Assembly (NCBI GenBank): GCA_050084515.1
Contig: CM114272.1
Span: 1,922,001-1,986,000 of the forward strand
DNA: 64,000 nucleotides
Direction: 5' to 3'
Source: Blasia pusilla
Lineage: Eukaryota; Marchantiophyta; Marchantiopsida; Blasiales
Under the pieces are notes generated by a model. The model was not told where the DNA came from, searched no databases, and was given only the letters and a program-made list of their open reading frames with translations. Shown here piece by piece: positions 1-10,605 of this stretch; within the stretch, counting starts at the first letter, position 1; every line of letters starts with the position of its first letter. Both the position numbers and the translations under genes were made by a program.

Positions 1-29
1 ATGTCCAAACGAAATCAAAACAAAATGAA

Positions 30-310
30 ATAATGCCTTTAAGGGACCCCACTCTCTCGATTTCTACCCTCCCCAAAACCAAAGGATATTATATCCACAT
101 CATAATAAATTAATGTTTTCAAGGGACCCCCACTCTCTCGATTTCTACCCACTCAAAAGATGTTGCAATAGAATATATATATTAATTTTAAATTTAAAGG
201 AACCCTACCCTCCACTTCCACCCTCCCCAAACCAAATGACATTACGTCCGTATAAAAATAAGTAAAATAATACATTAAGGACCCCCACTCCCTCGATATC
301 TGCCCACCCA
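30..310. repeat. Degenerate tandem repeat, about 80-bp unit, 4 copies
   Basis: A block reading roughly 'aagggacccc-actctctcga' followed by 'tttctaccc' recurs near positions 41, 120, 197 (more diverged) and 277, each time embedded in AT-rich spacer. The spacing is about 80 bp. No coding potential is seen. It may continue beyond the left edge of the window. Confidence 0.6.
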
Positions 311-1160
311 TAACTCGAAGCATATTTAGAACACCATTAAAAAAAAACCTCTATTAAAATACATTATGCTTTTTAATCATCCCCACTCTCTCCCCATTTC
401 TCCATATTTTTAACCGCATGGGGAGAGAAAATTATAACTTAATCCAACCCCAAGAATTACAGGGCAGCGGAATTTGTGGTGCAAATATTTTAAAATTTCT
501 TCCTTTTCTTCAATAATTTTTATTTTCCCTTTTTTGCAATGTTTCATTCACCAAAAGAAAAGGAAAGAAAAATGGGCCCAAATTGGAAACCCCTCATAAA
601 GATGAGAAAAAGAGACTTTGAGAGAAAAGTTACTCTTTATGGGTAGTACTTGAGTAGAGGAATTAATGGCTAATACACATTCTTCGTACTTGTTTTTTTC
701 TATACTCAAAGTAGGTGACGTAAATTTTTTCAAAGTTGGCATGAAATCTAGAAAAGAAATGATTAGATAAAGTTTGTGTTTAGTTTCACTTTATCCACTT
801 ATTGGGAAGATCCATGAACTTGTAAGTAGGATTTGGGGAGTTTTTTCATGGGACCCCTACATTACCAGGAATTTTCAATAGGAAATGATAATATCACCAG
901 TTTTAAAAAAAGATGTATACAGAAGCTATACAAATCCAACCAGTTTTTGGTAAGAAGTTTCAAAATAAATTGGAAATTTGCATTTTTAACCGGCTAGCTT
1001 TACTTGTAACCAGGATCTCCACGGACATTAAAATAAGATATATCCACTTTATTATAAAATAAACCTCAAAATAGGACAAAGAAAGGTAATAAAAACTCAA
1101 AAGAGGAGTCAAACAATGCATAAAAGAATGTAAAATGAAAATGGCAACAAGCCAACGTCA
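311..1160. other. AT-rich stretch without recognised gene
   Basis: Mostly A/T-rich sequence with short low-complexity runs. The only open frame over 60 codons is a 64-codon minus-strand frame at 548-742 without recognisable features. I see nothing functional here. The decayed retrotransposon that follows ends near 1160. Confidence 0.5.
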
Positions 1161-1168
1161 ACACCGGC

Positions 1169-1800
1169 TCAACGAGCTACACGATTGATAGCCTGAAACA
1201 AATCTGACAAGAACACGAGTGGTTGGTCAGACGTGAATGGACAATGAGGCGAGCGACCCCCCACCACCTCCGCATGACGTATCAATGCCAAGGCTTGTGC
1301 ACGTTGTAAGGCCACTGAGATGCATTGCCGAAAATAAGTAGTAACTACTGAGGGAGAAGGACTACGGGAAGGGGCAAGGTGATGATTCTCGAAGGAGTGG
1401 TGAGCACATGTTTTCACGAAAGTATCAAAAGACACATGTAAATGGCCGAATACTTCCACTGCAAAAGGAATAAATCCATCAGTCGCACGTCTCACAACAT
1501 AACTTAACTCCTTGGTTCTTGCTGCAGTTTTGGCCGCCCAACCTTTGGTATATGCGGCTCGACACACCAAGTCAAAATGTGTTGGATAAGCAACCACCAC
1601 ATCACCTAGTGTCCGGAATCCACCTCGAGATATAACAAGATCCACTCTCCGAAGAGAGGTTTCTTGTGTGGTTGAAGCTAGGACATGGAGTTACTCTTGC
1701 CCAACAGTGTATCCTGCAGTATGAGCCACCGATGCTACCGCCTCTCTAATGACATCATGTGTGGCCGTTCGTTCTCCACCATGTGCATATCAGAGAATAT
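1169..1800 (-). pseudogene. LINE C-terminus: zinc-binding segment and restriction-like endonuclease
   Basis: The open part (1169-1645) reads GGFRTLGDVVVAYPTHF, then a TKELSY motif, then GFIPFAVEVFG. This fits the DxxV ... (K)xxxY ... PFAVExxG pattern at the end of RLE-type LINE proteins, where the Asp and Lys belong to the nuclease core. Upstream on the same strand (about 1646-1850) the peptide 'DAKGIHIL', 'AHGGERTATHDVIREAV' resembles the CCHC-type finger that precedes this nuclease. It is cut off by an in-frame TAA (near 1694-1696) and another stop near 1792. The nuclease would nick the target DNA to prime reverse transcription. It is no longer expressible as one protein. Confidence 0.7.
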
Positions 1801-1940
1801 GGATACCCTTGGCATCAATGGGATCCCCGCTTACACAATTCGGCACACCTAAGAGAGAAGGATGGGGAAGTCCAAGACATGATTCCGAAGCTGTCGAGAA
1901 TATACTTTGAGGAAGAAAAAATGGAAGAATAAGAGGATTT

Positions 1941-2342
1941 TTAGTAAGCCACGTCCCCCGCTCCGATACTCGCACATGAACGTAGACAAGCTCGATAAGC
2001 GTTAGAGGATGCCTCAGAGAGAATGCTGCCAAAGTTGATTTGATGCAGATTATCGGAGATATGCTCTTGAAGTCGATCAAGCCCTTTCGTAATCACTTGA
2101 CTGAAAGGGGGTAGAATTTCTTGTGTAGCAAGAGAAAGAAGAGCTCGTGCATATCTCAGTTGTTGTTGAAATAATAAGTCCCTCTCCTCTACATGGGCGA
2201 TATGATCCATCAAGATAGGTGTATCTCCTAGGAGAAACCTTGAAGCAATAATCGGTGCTACCAACGCCCAACTTCCCAAAAAGGGTGCGGGAGCAGATGC
2301 AACTGTGGAGGACAAACCCACCCCTCCAAAAGAAATAGGCAA
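1941..2342 (-). pseudogene. LINE reverse transcriptase, post-palm region
   Basis: The minus-strand frame begins MPISFGGVGLSSTVASAPA and continues FLGSWALVAP, matching the 'lP...GGlGL.....a..AflgSw' block that follows the thumb in RLE-type and related LINE polyproteins. It overlaps, in another frame, the palm fragment at 2258-2900, so a frameshift separates the two. No catalytic residue lies here. Confidence 0.6.
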
Positions 2343-2900
2343 GATAGCTTGTCATGAAGCAAAGACACCATCCTCTCCCTCAAAGGTATTCGGGCCAAGA
2401 AGTTGACCAAAAGTTGCCAAGATAGAAGCGTCAAAAGAGGCCAACCGATGTAGGAACCTTGAAATGGGAGGAAAAGTGCAAAGAAGGTAGGAAGGACGTC
2501 GTAGAAAACATTGGGAGAGAATCCCATAAGCCCTTGGGGATCCCCTAGATGAGGTAACAAATGAAGCCATTCCACGTCTTTCAAAAGGGCCTCATCCAAG
2601 AACTTTGAGACATAGTCGATGAAGCCAATTGGGACCCCAAGAACTCTAACCCCATCAATGTAGATGGGAAAATCAAGAGTAGGTGGCATGAATGTTGAGG
2701 GAAGGCCATACTCCACATTTACAGGGTTAAGGTTTAAGAAAGAGAGTTGCTCCACGAAATGGGCATAAGCATGAACCACTTCAGAAGGAGGACCTATAAG
2801 GTGAGTGTCATCAGCAATTGAAGGGAAAAGACAAGATGGAAATGCTTGCGCTGATGCTCGAAGGGCACAAAAATGGGCAATGGAAAAGAGTGGGCCACCT
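2258..2900 (-). pseudogene. LINE reverse transcriptase palm with catalytic A-D-D
   Basis: Reading from about 2900 down, one frame carries ADPIGGPLFSIAHFCALRA and then IADDTHLIGPPSE. These are the (G)DP...gGPLF motif and the catalytic -ADD- box of non-LTR reverse transcriptases. The frame continues into VRVLGVPIGF, the 'vLG.PiG' block after the palm. The usual 'QGDP' starts as 'ADP', so it is altered or lies at the frame junction. The break near 2900-2933 separates it from the finger fragment. Confidence 0.75.
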
Positions 2901-2932
2901 ATGGGATCGGCTTAATGTGTGCCATAAGCCGA

Positions 2933-3394
2933 TTATAGAATACTATATTCCCCAAAAGTAGCATGATGGGAATAGATAATGGGCGTATCATAGGCATAGA
3001 AGGAACGAACAAATAGAATGAGGCTCGCGAATTTTCCTCCTGCAAAACATAACTCCTCAAAGATGGCCGAACAAGAAACTGAATTGAATGCGTTAGCCAC
3101 ATCGACTTGAATTGCTACCCAATCTGGATGAATATTAAGAGTGGAGCGAATTCCATGCACCACAGTCTCACAACCTCCAAGAGTTGCCACTCCAAATTGG
3201 TGAGGAAATAAGTGGGCACTAAAGTGAGGACGAAATTGCAAGCATAGGGATCGACTAACCAAGCGGTATAAAACCTCTCCAATAGCCAAAGGGCGCACAC
3301 CCGAAGGAGGCTTATCCATAGCCAACAAACGACAAGCCCCTAAGAGCCTAGAGATAGAGAATGGGAGACGACTTGCCACCATATATGCACACAC
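2933..3394 (-). pseudogene. LINE reverse transcriptase fingers and motif A region
   Basis: The 153-codon minus-strand frame contains RLLAMDKPPSGVRPLAIGEV, YRLVSR, HQFGVATLGGCETVVHGIR and QVDVANAFNSVS. These are finger/motif 1-2 and motif A of the R2/Utopia type ('lDKp.GgvRPiaiGe.l.Rl', 'G...GGaE..vH..R', 'lDv.NAFN.v'). The Asp of VDVANAF is the first metal-binding residue. This fragment is intact over its length but is cut from the palm by a frameshift around 2920. Confidence 0.8.
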
Positions 3395-3901
3395 CTTATA
3401 TAGAGAGATAAAGCCACTTGCTGAATTTGCTAGGATAAAGCAATCGTGGAGATGCTAAAAAACCATCCCTGATAGCCTACTTGCTGATAACCAAGGAGTA
3501 TGCAAAAAATCCCTTGTGAAAACCTCCAAGTCAACCTCCAAGTCAAGGTCTGTTGTATAGTCTTCCACAAAAGGTAGAGCATCGCCACTTGAAGGAGGAT
3601 GAAGAGCTTCTAAGAGAGCCACTGTTTCCGCACTTGGACCTGCTGGAGAAAGAGGACCCAATGTTTGAGCTGCACGTGAAAACTCACCAACCTGCCCCAA
3701 AAGTAGATTTTGTCGAAGGCGCTATTGTATTGAAGGCATCCCATGATTGGCATGTTGAGTGGGATGAGCGGTAGCTAAGGCCTCTGATCGAAGTACATGC
3801 TCATTCTGAAGATTCTCCTAATCCCCAGACATAAAGCGTTGAATACGTGTGGAGGTTTCACGATGATCCGTTGTACCACCCCTTGGAGGGAGGACTAAAA
3901 C

Positions 3902-4690
3902 TCATTGTTGGAAGAGTAATACCAGATACCAAGCATTGATATCTGTGGGGTCACGCGCTAACCTTTCTAATGGGAAAAGCAAAGCTTGTTGGGTGATGGG
4001 GCGAAGAGCTATAGGAATGCGAGTGTAGAGTCTAGGACAAGGAAGACCTGGACGGAAAGAGTGAAGGAGATCAATTTGGCTTAACCAAGTCCAAGCAGTT
4101 GTTGTGGGGAGTGTAGTAGGAGGTGGTATCGGGTTAGGGATTGAAGGCCCACGCATGGATCGACAATACTGTTGATGTCTTTTGATCCCATTAGGAGCAA
4201 ACTCCTTACCACAAGGTATGCAACGAACCTTTGGTACACATGGAGAAGTAGAAGGGTTACAAGGAGAGGAGGTGGGAGGTGCAAGAGGTGGTGATGGCCG
4301 ACGATGAGGGGGTAAGTAGGTTGGGGAAGGAGGAGAAGGAAGAGGGGAGATTTGGGTAGAAGAGATGGGAGTTGGAAGCAAGGGCATAGATGAGATATGT
4401 GGGGATGGCAAAGTGGAAGGATTCGATAATAATGGATCAATATTAGGCTCAATAGGACAAGGCGAAGAAGGGAGAAGAGGAGAATCCGGAAGAAATGTAG
4501 AGAGTGTATTGGGTGTATTAGCATATGGAGGAAAATGGCGAGATCTACGATGAGGAGGTGAACTAGGGGGAGAGGTTACGGCTGTAGGAGGGGGTGTAAA
4601 ACCAGATAAGCGAGTAGATAGAGAATCTAGCTCCATCTCTGATGACATAGAAGTAAAGGTAGGCAAGTCATCGAAGACAAGGAAAGACAT
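3902..4690 (-). pseudogene. LINE N-terminal ORF with C2H2 zinc finger and Pro/Ser-rich linker
   Basis: An open minus-strand frame runs from the first ATG at 4690 to a stop at 3902 (it is open further, to 4735, without ATG). About the first 140 residues are Pro/Ser-rich and of low complexity. A C2H2 finger follows, CIPCGKEFAPNGIKRHQQYC (C-x2-C-x12-H-x4-C, so the last ligand is Cys rather than His unless read as HxxxxC). The distal part, TTAWTWLSQIDLLHSFRPG, resembles the segment leading into RT in this LINE type. The finger probably binds target DNA in the parental element. Confidence 0.65.
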
Positions 4691-4739
4691 ATGAAACTTG
4701 GTTTGGAGAAAGTATGAGGATAACGAGCAAAGCAAAAGT

Positions 4740-5639
4740 AGTGGAATGCGTCCAAAAGAAATTTAGATGAAGAGAAGAAGATTAGGCAATACCGAATTTA
4801 TGATTGAAAGTTACTATAAGAAAATATAAAAAGCAATTGAAAAGGAAAAGTGATCTATATGGTATCGGAAGAGGTGGCTCAAGAATATGAATTTCTAATG
4901 TCCTTAAGAAGATGACAAACGTATGTAGGGGCGAAACAATAAGGTAAGGAGTTGAAAGAGCAAGGAAGATTTTTGGTAGGAATTGACCTAAAACAAACCC
5001 GTACACAAGAATAGGCGCCTACAAATAAGGAAGAAAAACTAGAAAACCTTCTTGATATGAAAAGAATGAGCTCGTCAAGATGATCGAAACAAGCCCAAAC
5101 ACGTCCAAAACCGACATTCTAGAAGAAAGTTATGAAAGAAATTGGAAACACCAAAAAAAGAGGATGTGAAGAGAAAGTGAGCCACCCACCAATGACCGCT
5201 ATGAGGGAATCAAGGCCATTGGTTGTAAAAGTAAATTTTTAGATTGTGGCCACGGAAAGGTGAACCTATACTTCAAAAGTCTCCATGGCTTGTATATGGT
5301 TATGGAAACAATCTCTTTTTACTCACTCTAATACCTCAAAACGAAAACACCAAAACAAAAATTTGATCTAATATTCATCAATGAGAGGTCAAATTAATTG
5401 CTCATTAGTTGGTCAAGATGAATGCATTGAGCTCTCTATAAGAACTATCGGGGTGAGTAGTGATTTAGTAGCCTAGATGTACTTGAGGGTAAAGTCATCC
5501 AAATCACTATTCTTTTGCTCATAATTAGTCTTCTCATTGAAACTCTTGAAAAAAATGTGAAGTATTCCCACTAAAAGAATGAAAAAAGAAAAGGAAAACA
5601 TAATAGACAAATTTTATATTTGACACTTGTCTTTAAGAA
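4740..5639. other. Intergenic, possible 5' remnant of the LINE
   Basis: No convincing coding region. Purine-rich on the plus strand with short open frames only. It may include the untranslated leader of the minus-strand LINE, but nothing in the sequence proves that. Confidence 0.35.
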
Positions 5640-5850
5640 AGTATCAAAAGACAAATATAAGTACTTAAAAAATTTCCATTGAAAGGGGATAGAATCATCC
5701 ATCGTATACAATACATGTCTTAGTTCCTAGATTCTTAATTGATCAATTTGTAATATGAGGGACTAAAAACCCATGCATGGGTTAACAACATTATCGACAT
5801 CTTTTGATCAGAGTAGGAGCAAACTCCTTACCACAAGGTGTCCATGTGCA
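5640..5850 (-). mobile_element. Fragments of a second copy of the same LINE
   Basis: Two short stretches match the LINE at 1.2-4.7 kb: 5640-5700 resembles 1427-1483 (near the endonuclease) and about 5765-5845 resembles 4148-4230 (the zinc-finger region, with the peptide PCGKEFAP conserved). They are adjacent here although 2.7 kb apart in the larger copy, so this is an internally deleted relic. Confidence 0.65.
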
Positions 5851-6049
5851 TTCAACAATACACACAAATATAGAAGAGCAAGGATTACAAAAGGGAACAA
5901 GTTGGAGGCGAATAAACGGATGATGATTAAGGTGGAAGGTTAAATAAGTTTTGGTAGGAAGAGGTGCGATAAGTTTCTCATATCCCCAAACTTTCCCCAT
6001 AACACCATCAAAGAATTTTCTTTTATTTATTTTAGGAACCGTCTTATTA

Positions 6050-6300
6050 GAACTCTCTATATAAGAACCCATTCCTCGTGGTGGGGCCAGGCTAAAGCTA
6101 ACCCAGGTTCCACTCTACGGCGGAAAAATCTCCCTATGAGAACTGTACATAAGAACTCGACGGAGTAGGGTGTCTGGCGGCGTTCGCAGAGACGGACGGA
6201 CGGACTGCGACGCATCCATTGGTGTGCGGGCAAGCGCCTCATCCCGCGACACGTGGACTCCAATTTGAAAAACTGTGGCATTAACTACGGGTCAAGTAAA
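6050..6300. other. GC-rich island with a G-box
   Basis: Base composition rises sharply against the AT-rich surroundings. A CACGTG G-box lies near 6249. No gene start could be linked to it. Confidence 0.3.
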
Positions 6301-6399
6301 CTGACCCCTAACCGTACAATGATTACTATTACGACAGATTACACCCCATTTCAAATTCTTGTCGGAAGGTTTGTGGGAGAAGTCGACTTCGACTCGTGT

Positions 6400-6511
6400 G
6401 GAGATAAAGATAGGGTCTTGGGGGAATGGGGCAAACAAAGAGTTTTGCAGGGGGTGCCCTCCAAAACTCTTTGTTTGCCCCATTCCCCAAAACCCTATCA
6501 GTTTATCTTCT
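6400..6511. repeat. Long fold-back (perfect 27-bp arms, imperfect extension)
   Basis: Positions 6421-6447 are perfectly complementary to 6462-6488, separated by a 14-nt loop. Outside this core the pairing continues imperfectly (for example the gataaa..taggg block at about 6401-6416 against about 6491-6508), giving arms of about 45-50 bp. It may be a MITE remnant or a small-RNA precursor-like hairpin. The open frames seen across it on both strands are mirror images of each other and not genes. Confidence 0.8.
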
Positions 6512-6519
6512 TTTATGTT

Positions 6520-9090
6520 TGATGGCACTGTTCATATAATTACCAAAACTGTTGGTTTGTGGATGAGGTTTCCTTCTCAGGTTTTCAAACGTGGAAAGTT
6601 TTTGCTATTATTATTATTCTTGAAAATTAGGTTATGACTTTTTAAATGGCTAATACAAAACTAACTCTATACTTTCAAATTAGATGGTAATGACACTTGG
6701 GGAGGGGGGGTATGTTTGAAACCAAGTGTCGATGGGAGAGGTGTTCGATAACTACGAAGAGATCTCGTAATTGGAAAAAATATTTTTGGTATGATAATTT
6801 ATATTATTAACAGAGGATGGGGTTAGAGAAACCCTCCGACGATGTTGACATCTATTTTTTCAACTACCGTTCTACTTTTGAGGCATGTTATATTTAGGAA
6901 GCAGTCATATTAAGATGGCCAATTAAATTAAGAGTGCTAGAAAACCTTTCCCCTCATACATGCATATTAGAGGCACCATACTAGTATAGATGATGGTTGT
7001 TTGAAAGAAGTGTCCAACAACAAAGAGATGTCGCGACTGGAAAATTAATATATTTTGGATAGTAGAGATGATGGTTGTTTGCGTGTGATTGTGATTCCAA
7101 TAATATGGGAATGCAAATTTTGTTATTTTTAGTGGAAATAAGGATACTAAAAGTGAAAGAAGTGTGCAAGATATTTGTATGTGAATGGATGCAAGATATG
7201 AAGTGAAGAGAAATGACATGGGTGAACAAGTTGACTACGGAGAGCCTTCTTGTGGAGTGGGCTTGGAAATGGAAGAGAACATTGATGGGTTGCAATGGAT
7301 AGGCTACACTTTATGGCAGCCGACTAAGATCTTGGTAGATGAATTGATGTGAGGTATGGGCTAATGTGACTATCCTTGAAAGTTGTTACTAACTTGTGAC
7401 TTAGTTAGTGGTAGGTAATCTCGGATAGTTCTAGGAGAAAGGTGTCACTACTTTAGTCCTACTCCATACGCTTTGAATGAGGGAAAAGTTAATTATGAGA
7501 GAAGAGAGTGGCATTTCGTACCCAACTAAATTTTACTAAAATGGAGTAAAATGGATGGGAGAAGAAAGGAGTTTAGGGGGGTTGGGTCTTGCATAGTCCA
7601 TTGTAGAACTATTGCGGTGGAAATCCAGTCCCCCCAAAGGATGTAGAATCTCCAATTGCTAAGAATCTTGTCCAATTCCCATAAATTGGAGCTACCCACC
7701 CACCGATAAGATGGCTTTCCAATAATTGCATCATCATCTACAACAATATGGCCATTTCTCAAAAGTTGGCATTGGCTTGGGCACAATGTTATTGCTACTC
7801 CCAACCTGCACAAAGTCAAACCCATTGAATTTAGGCACTCTTCAAAATACAAACTCTCTCTTTCTCATTCATATAAACCAAAACGATGATTTTGGGAAGC
7901 TCGTGTTCTTCATGTCTACTAATAGAAGAAGAAGATAGAAGAAGAAGAAGGAAGAGGAGAAGAAAAGAACCACCTTTATCCAGCATAGTTGTTCTATCTG
8001 CTTCTGGCTTTGGTGCCAATCCTTGGTAGCCCATCGAGAAAGATATGGTTTTAGCTACCTACTACATCACCCCAAATCAACTCCGAGGCTGGAGTTGGAC
8101 TATACTACTGCCATCCCATATGCAATCAATCGCCTCCAATACCATAGAAGGAGCTTTTCTAGTTGAGCTCGTGTGGCACAAAAACATCAACATGGGCTTT
8201 TTGTAACTTCGCTTAAAAGTGAGATGCCAGAGAAAAAAGTGGGTACCAAAAGTGGGGTCTCTGGCAAGGAGGGGGGTTTTCTTGGGTGAAGGAAAGGTCA
8301 GTCTACTGGGGAATATATCTATGGAGATCACCAAAGAGGAGGAGGAGGAGGAAATCAGCCTAGGCTCACTTTTCTTGTGCTCCACTAGGAAAAGGGTCCA
8401 CCCAGCTGAAATGAATTGTAAATCCACACAAGAAACTGCCAGCTCTACAAACTCGACAAGAGCAAGCTAAGCATGTGGGCCATGGGTTGCCGCAAAGGGC
8501 TCGCTGGTAATGGAGGGGATTGATTGCAGAATGTTGGCTCATGTCGGTGACAATGCTACTTTACTACATATGCTCTCACCAGTGAAAAGTTCTGACTAGG
8601 TTTCGTTGTATGCTTTAAGCAACGAGCTTGGGTTTCATGGGGTCATCTATCTGGTTCATTGGTAAAAGTGCTCTGAACTGAGCCGTCAATCAGACCTCAT
8701 CTAAGAAATGACAACAAAAGAATGTGAAGATAAGTAAACAAAGCTCCGCCCCCCCGCCCCCTCTTTCAAGGCGCATCTGATGAGGATATTAAAAAACACC
8801 TGCAGTTCTTTGCCCCTCTTTTCTACGTTCCAAGTTCGTGAGCTCCAGAGATGTCACTACTTGTGAGTTCTTACCTCCTCTCGTCCCCTCTGCTCTGCAT
8901 TGCATGGCATTGAGCTCGTAAGGTGGAGTCTTCCTTCTGCCAGTAGTTGTAAAGTGCACAACACACGATAAAGCCAATTGCTGCAGCTGCAAAAAAAACC
9001 GGGTTCTGGTCCCCCAAAGATGATACTGGACTGTGGCCTGGTGTGTTGATTTTTTGTCCACTCGGACCCGATAGAACCATGGGAGGGAGG
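6520..9090. other. No recognised gene
   Basis: About 2.6 kb with only short, unrelated open frames on both strands (for example 7526-7852 minus, 8077-8427 minus). None shows a family motif. A GAA-rich tract lies at about 7922-7965. I see nothing further. Confidence 0.4.
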
Positions 9091-9234
9091 GGGGAGAGAG
9101 AGAGAGAGAGTGGTGGGGGGCAGGGTAATGGTGACATGTAGGGAGTTACTAAAGCAGGCTGATGGAAACTGGGTTGACACAATTGGGGAGGTAACTGACA
9201 TGTGGGGGTAGGGAAAAGGAGGAGCATAGCGTAC

Positions 9235-9327
9235 ATCACACACAGACAGAGAGAGACTGTACTCATTAAGTAGTGCCTGTCGTAGCCTTGCGACCATAGA
9301 CCCCGCGCCCTGGTTGGACGGTGCTTG

Positions 9328-9363
<36 letters not shown>
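9235..9363 (-). repeat. Copy of dispersed repeat R1 with (GA)n tract
   Basis: On the minus strand this reads the R1 core 'ggtctatggtcgcaaggcta' then 'cgacaggcactacttaatga' seen many times at 36.9-38.0 and 41.2-41.5 kb. A (GA)n tract is at 9332-9363. The Ser-Leu-rich open frames across it are translations of the microsatellite. Confidence 0.75.
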
Positions 9364-9366
<3 letters not shown>

Positions 9367-10300
9367 CCACAAGCAAAGAATCTACAGCTTGTAGCCAGTG
9401 GAGAAGTTGATGAATTGATGGCGATGATAGCATCCATAGAGCTGTCGACTTCTCCACTCTGCATGCATTCCACATCTTCCTACTGAAATTTCTCGAGGTG
9501 TTAATCACAGAATCGGTGAAGAAAAATTACAATGACCAGACGATTCTAACCTTACTGGGAATCCACGAACTATTTGGAGGCCAAAGCTGCCAACTGTCAT
9601 TCGAGCATCATCTGGACGTGATGCACAGTAAGAATTCTGCATATGGAGCGGAAGATGAGCACACAGAGAGTTGCCATTCTAGTACTTTCTGCTTCTATCG
9701 CCCATGATACTCCCCCTTATTCATCGTCCACTTGAATGTCCAGCTGCGGAGGGATCAAGCAATACTTCCAGATGATCACTTCAGTGGACACACATAATAC
9801 GGAGGTGAGCATTTCCTGCAAGATCTGCAGAGGGAGAAAAGGTCACTTGCTCCTGAGATTAAGGACTCTTTCTAACTGGAGCTATGGTTAATCACAGTTA
9901 CAACACATGCATGCACATTTCAATCCCTTGGTACGTGAAACCCAAATCAATGCAGCCCCTGAGACACCACACGGTCTCCTTCAACTACTGGGAAGCTCGC
10001 GGGAGGAAATTGCCTGCCACTTATGTCGGGATCCCTCAACGGTCCATGGGCGGCAGGTTGGAGGATCGGACAAGACAGAATGCATCGCTCTCATAATTCC
10101 GACATTTCTCGTGGTTATACTTACAACAGGTGTTAGCAACACCTCGAATTTCTTCTTTTGACCACAAAAGCCGCAATGGATAGATCATCTGATCATATAG
10201 GACCTGGTTGTATAGGTTCTTGCTGGAGTTTACAACAACTAGGTGTCTTACGGCTCCAGAAAAGACCCACCTGAGATCCTGGAGGCCGAGGTCAACAATC
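9364..10300. other. No recognised gene
   Basis: A few short open frames (for example 9498-9707 plus) lack recognisable motifs. It lies downstream of the large minus-strand gene and may contain its terminator region, but no specific signal can be named. Confidence 0.35.
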
Positions 10301-10605
10301 GTGCTAAACTTGCAGTCCTAGGAGAGGCTGAAGGGAACTTGTGGTATTGTCTTCGTGATTGCTCACCCTCGGAGAAATCAAGGCAGGTTTAATTTTCAGA
10401 AGGCTAAGAGAGAGTATGATGATTCGACTTAACAGGGCTCCGTGAATCCAACCAAACCATGTGAGTTGCATCGCTCGTCCAAATGATATCTCATGAGTCC
10501 AGGCAATTGCCCACAAATCTGACGCGCTTAGAAGAATTGTCAGGCGCAAGGTTGTAGTTTTATATAAAGAATACTATTATACACAGCACAAAGAATAGCT
10601 TACTC

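Larger units (their letters stand above)
1160..4735 (-). mobile_element. Decayed non-LTR retrotransposon with restriction-like endonuclease (R2/Utopia-like order)
   Basis: Read on the minus strand from 4735 to 1160, the broken frames keep the order of an RLE-type LINE: an N-terminal C2H2 zinc finger (about 4147-4222), a linker with the 'ALLEALHPP' type motif (about 3600), reverse transcriptase (3394 down to about 1941), and a C-terminal zinc-binding plus PD-(D/E)XK nuclease-like region (about 1850-1169). RT landmarks are RPLAIGEVLYRLV, NAFNSVS, ADPIGGPL and IADDTHL. The 5' end and target site are not defined. Several frameshifts and stops make it a pseudo-element. RLE-type LINEs (R2, R4, NeSL, Utopia) are known mainly from animals, protists and oomycetes, and are less usual in land plants. 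Which clade it belongs to is inference. Confidence 0.8.

Noticed and set aside
6253-6637. Overlapping frames on both strands around 6.3-6.6 kb
   Set aside because: They mirror each other across the fold-back and share no protein motif.
8857-9508. Ser/Leu-rich minus-strand frames of up to 200 codons
   Set aside because: They translate a (GA)n microsatellite and the R1 repeat.
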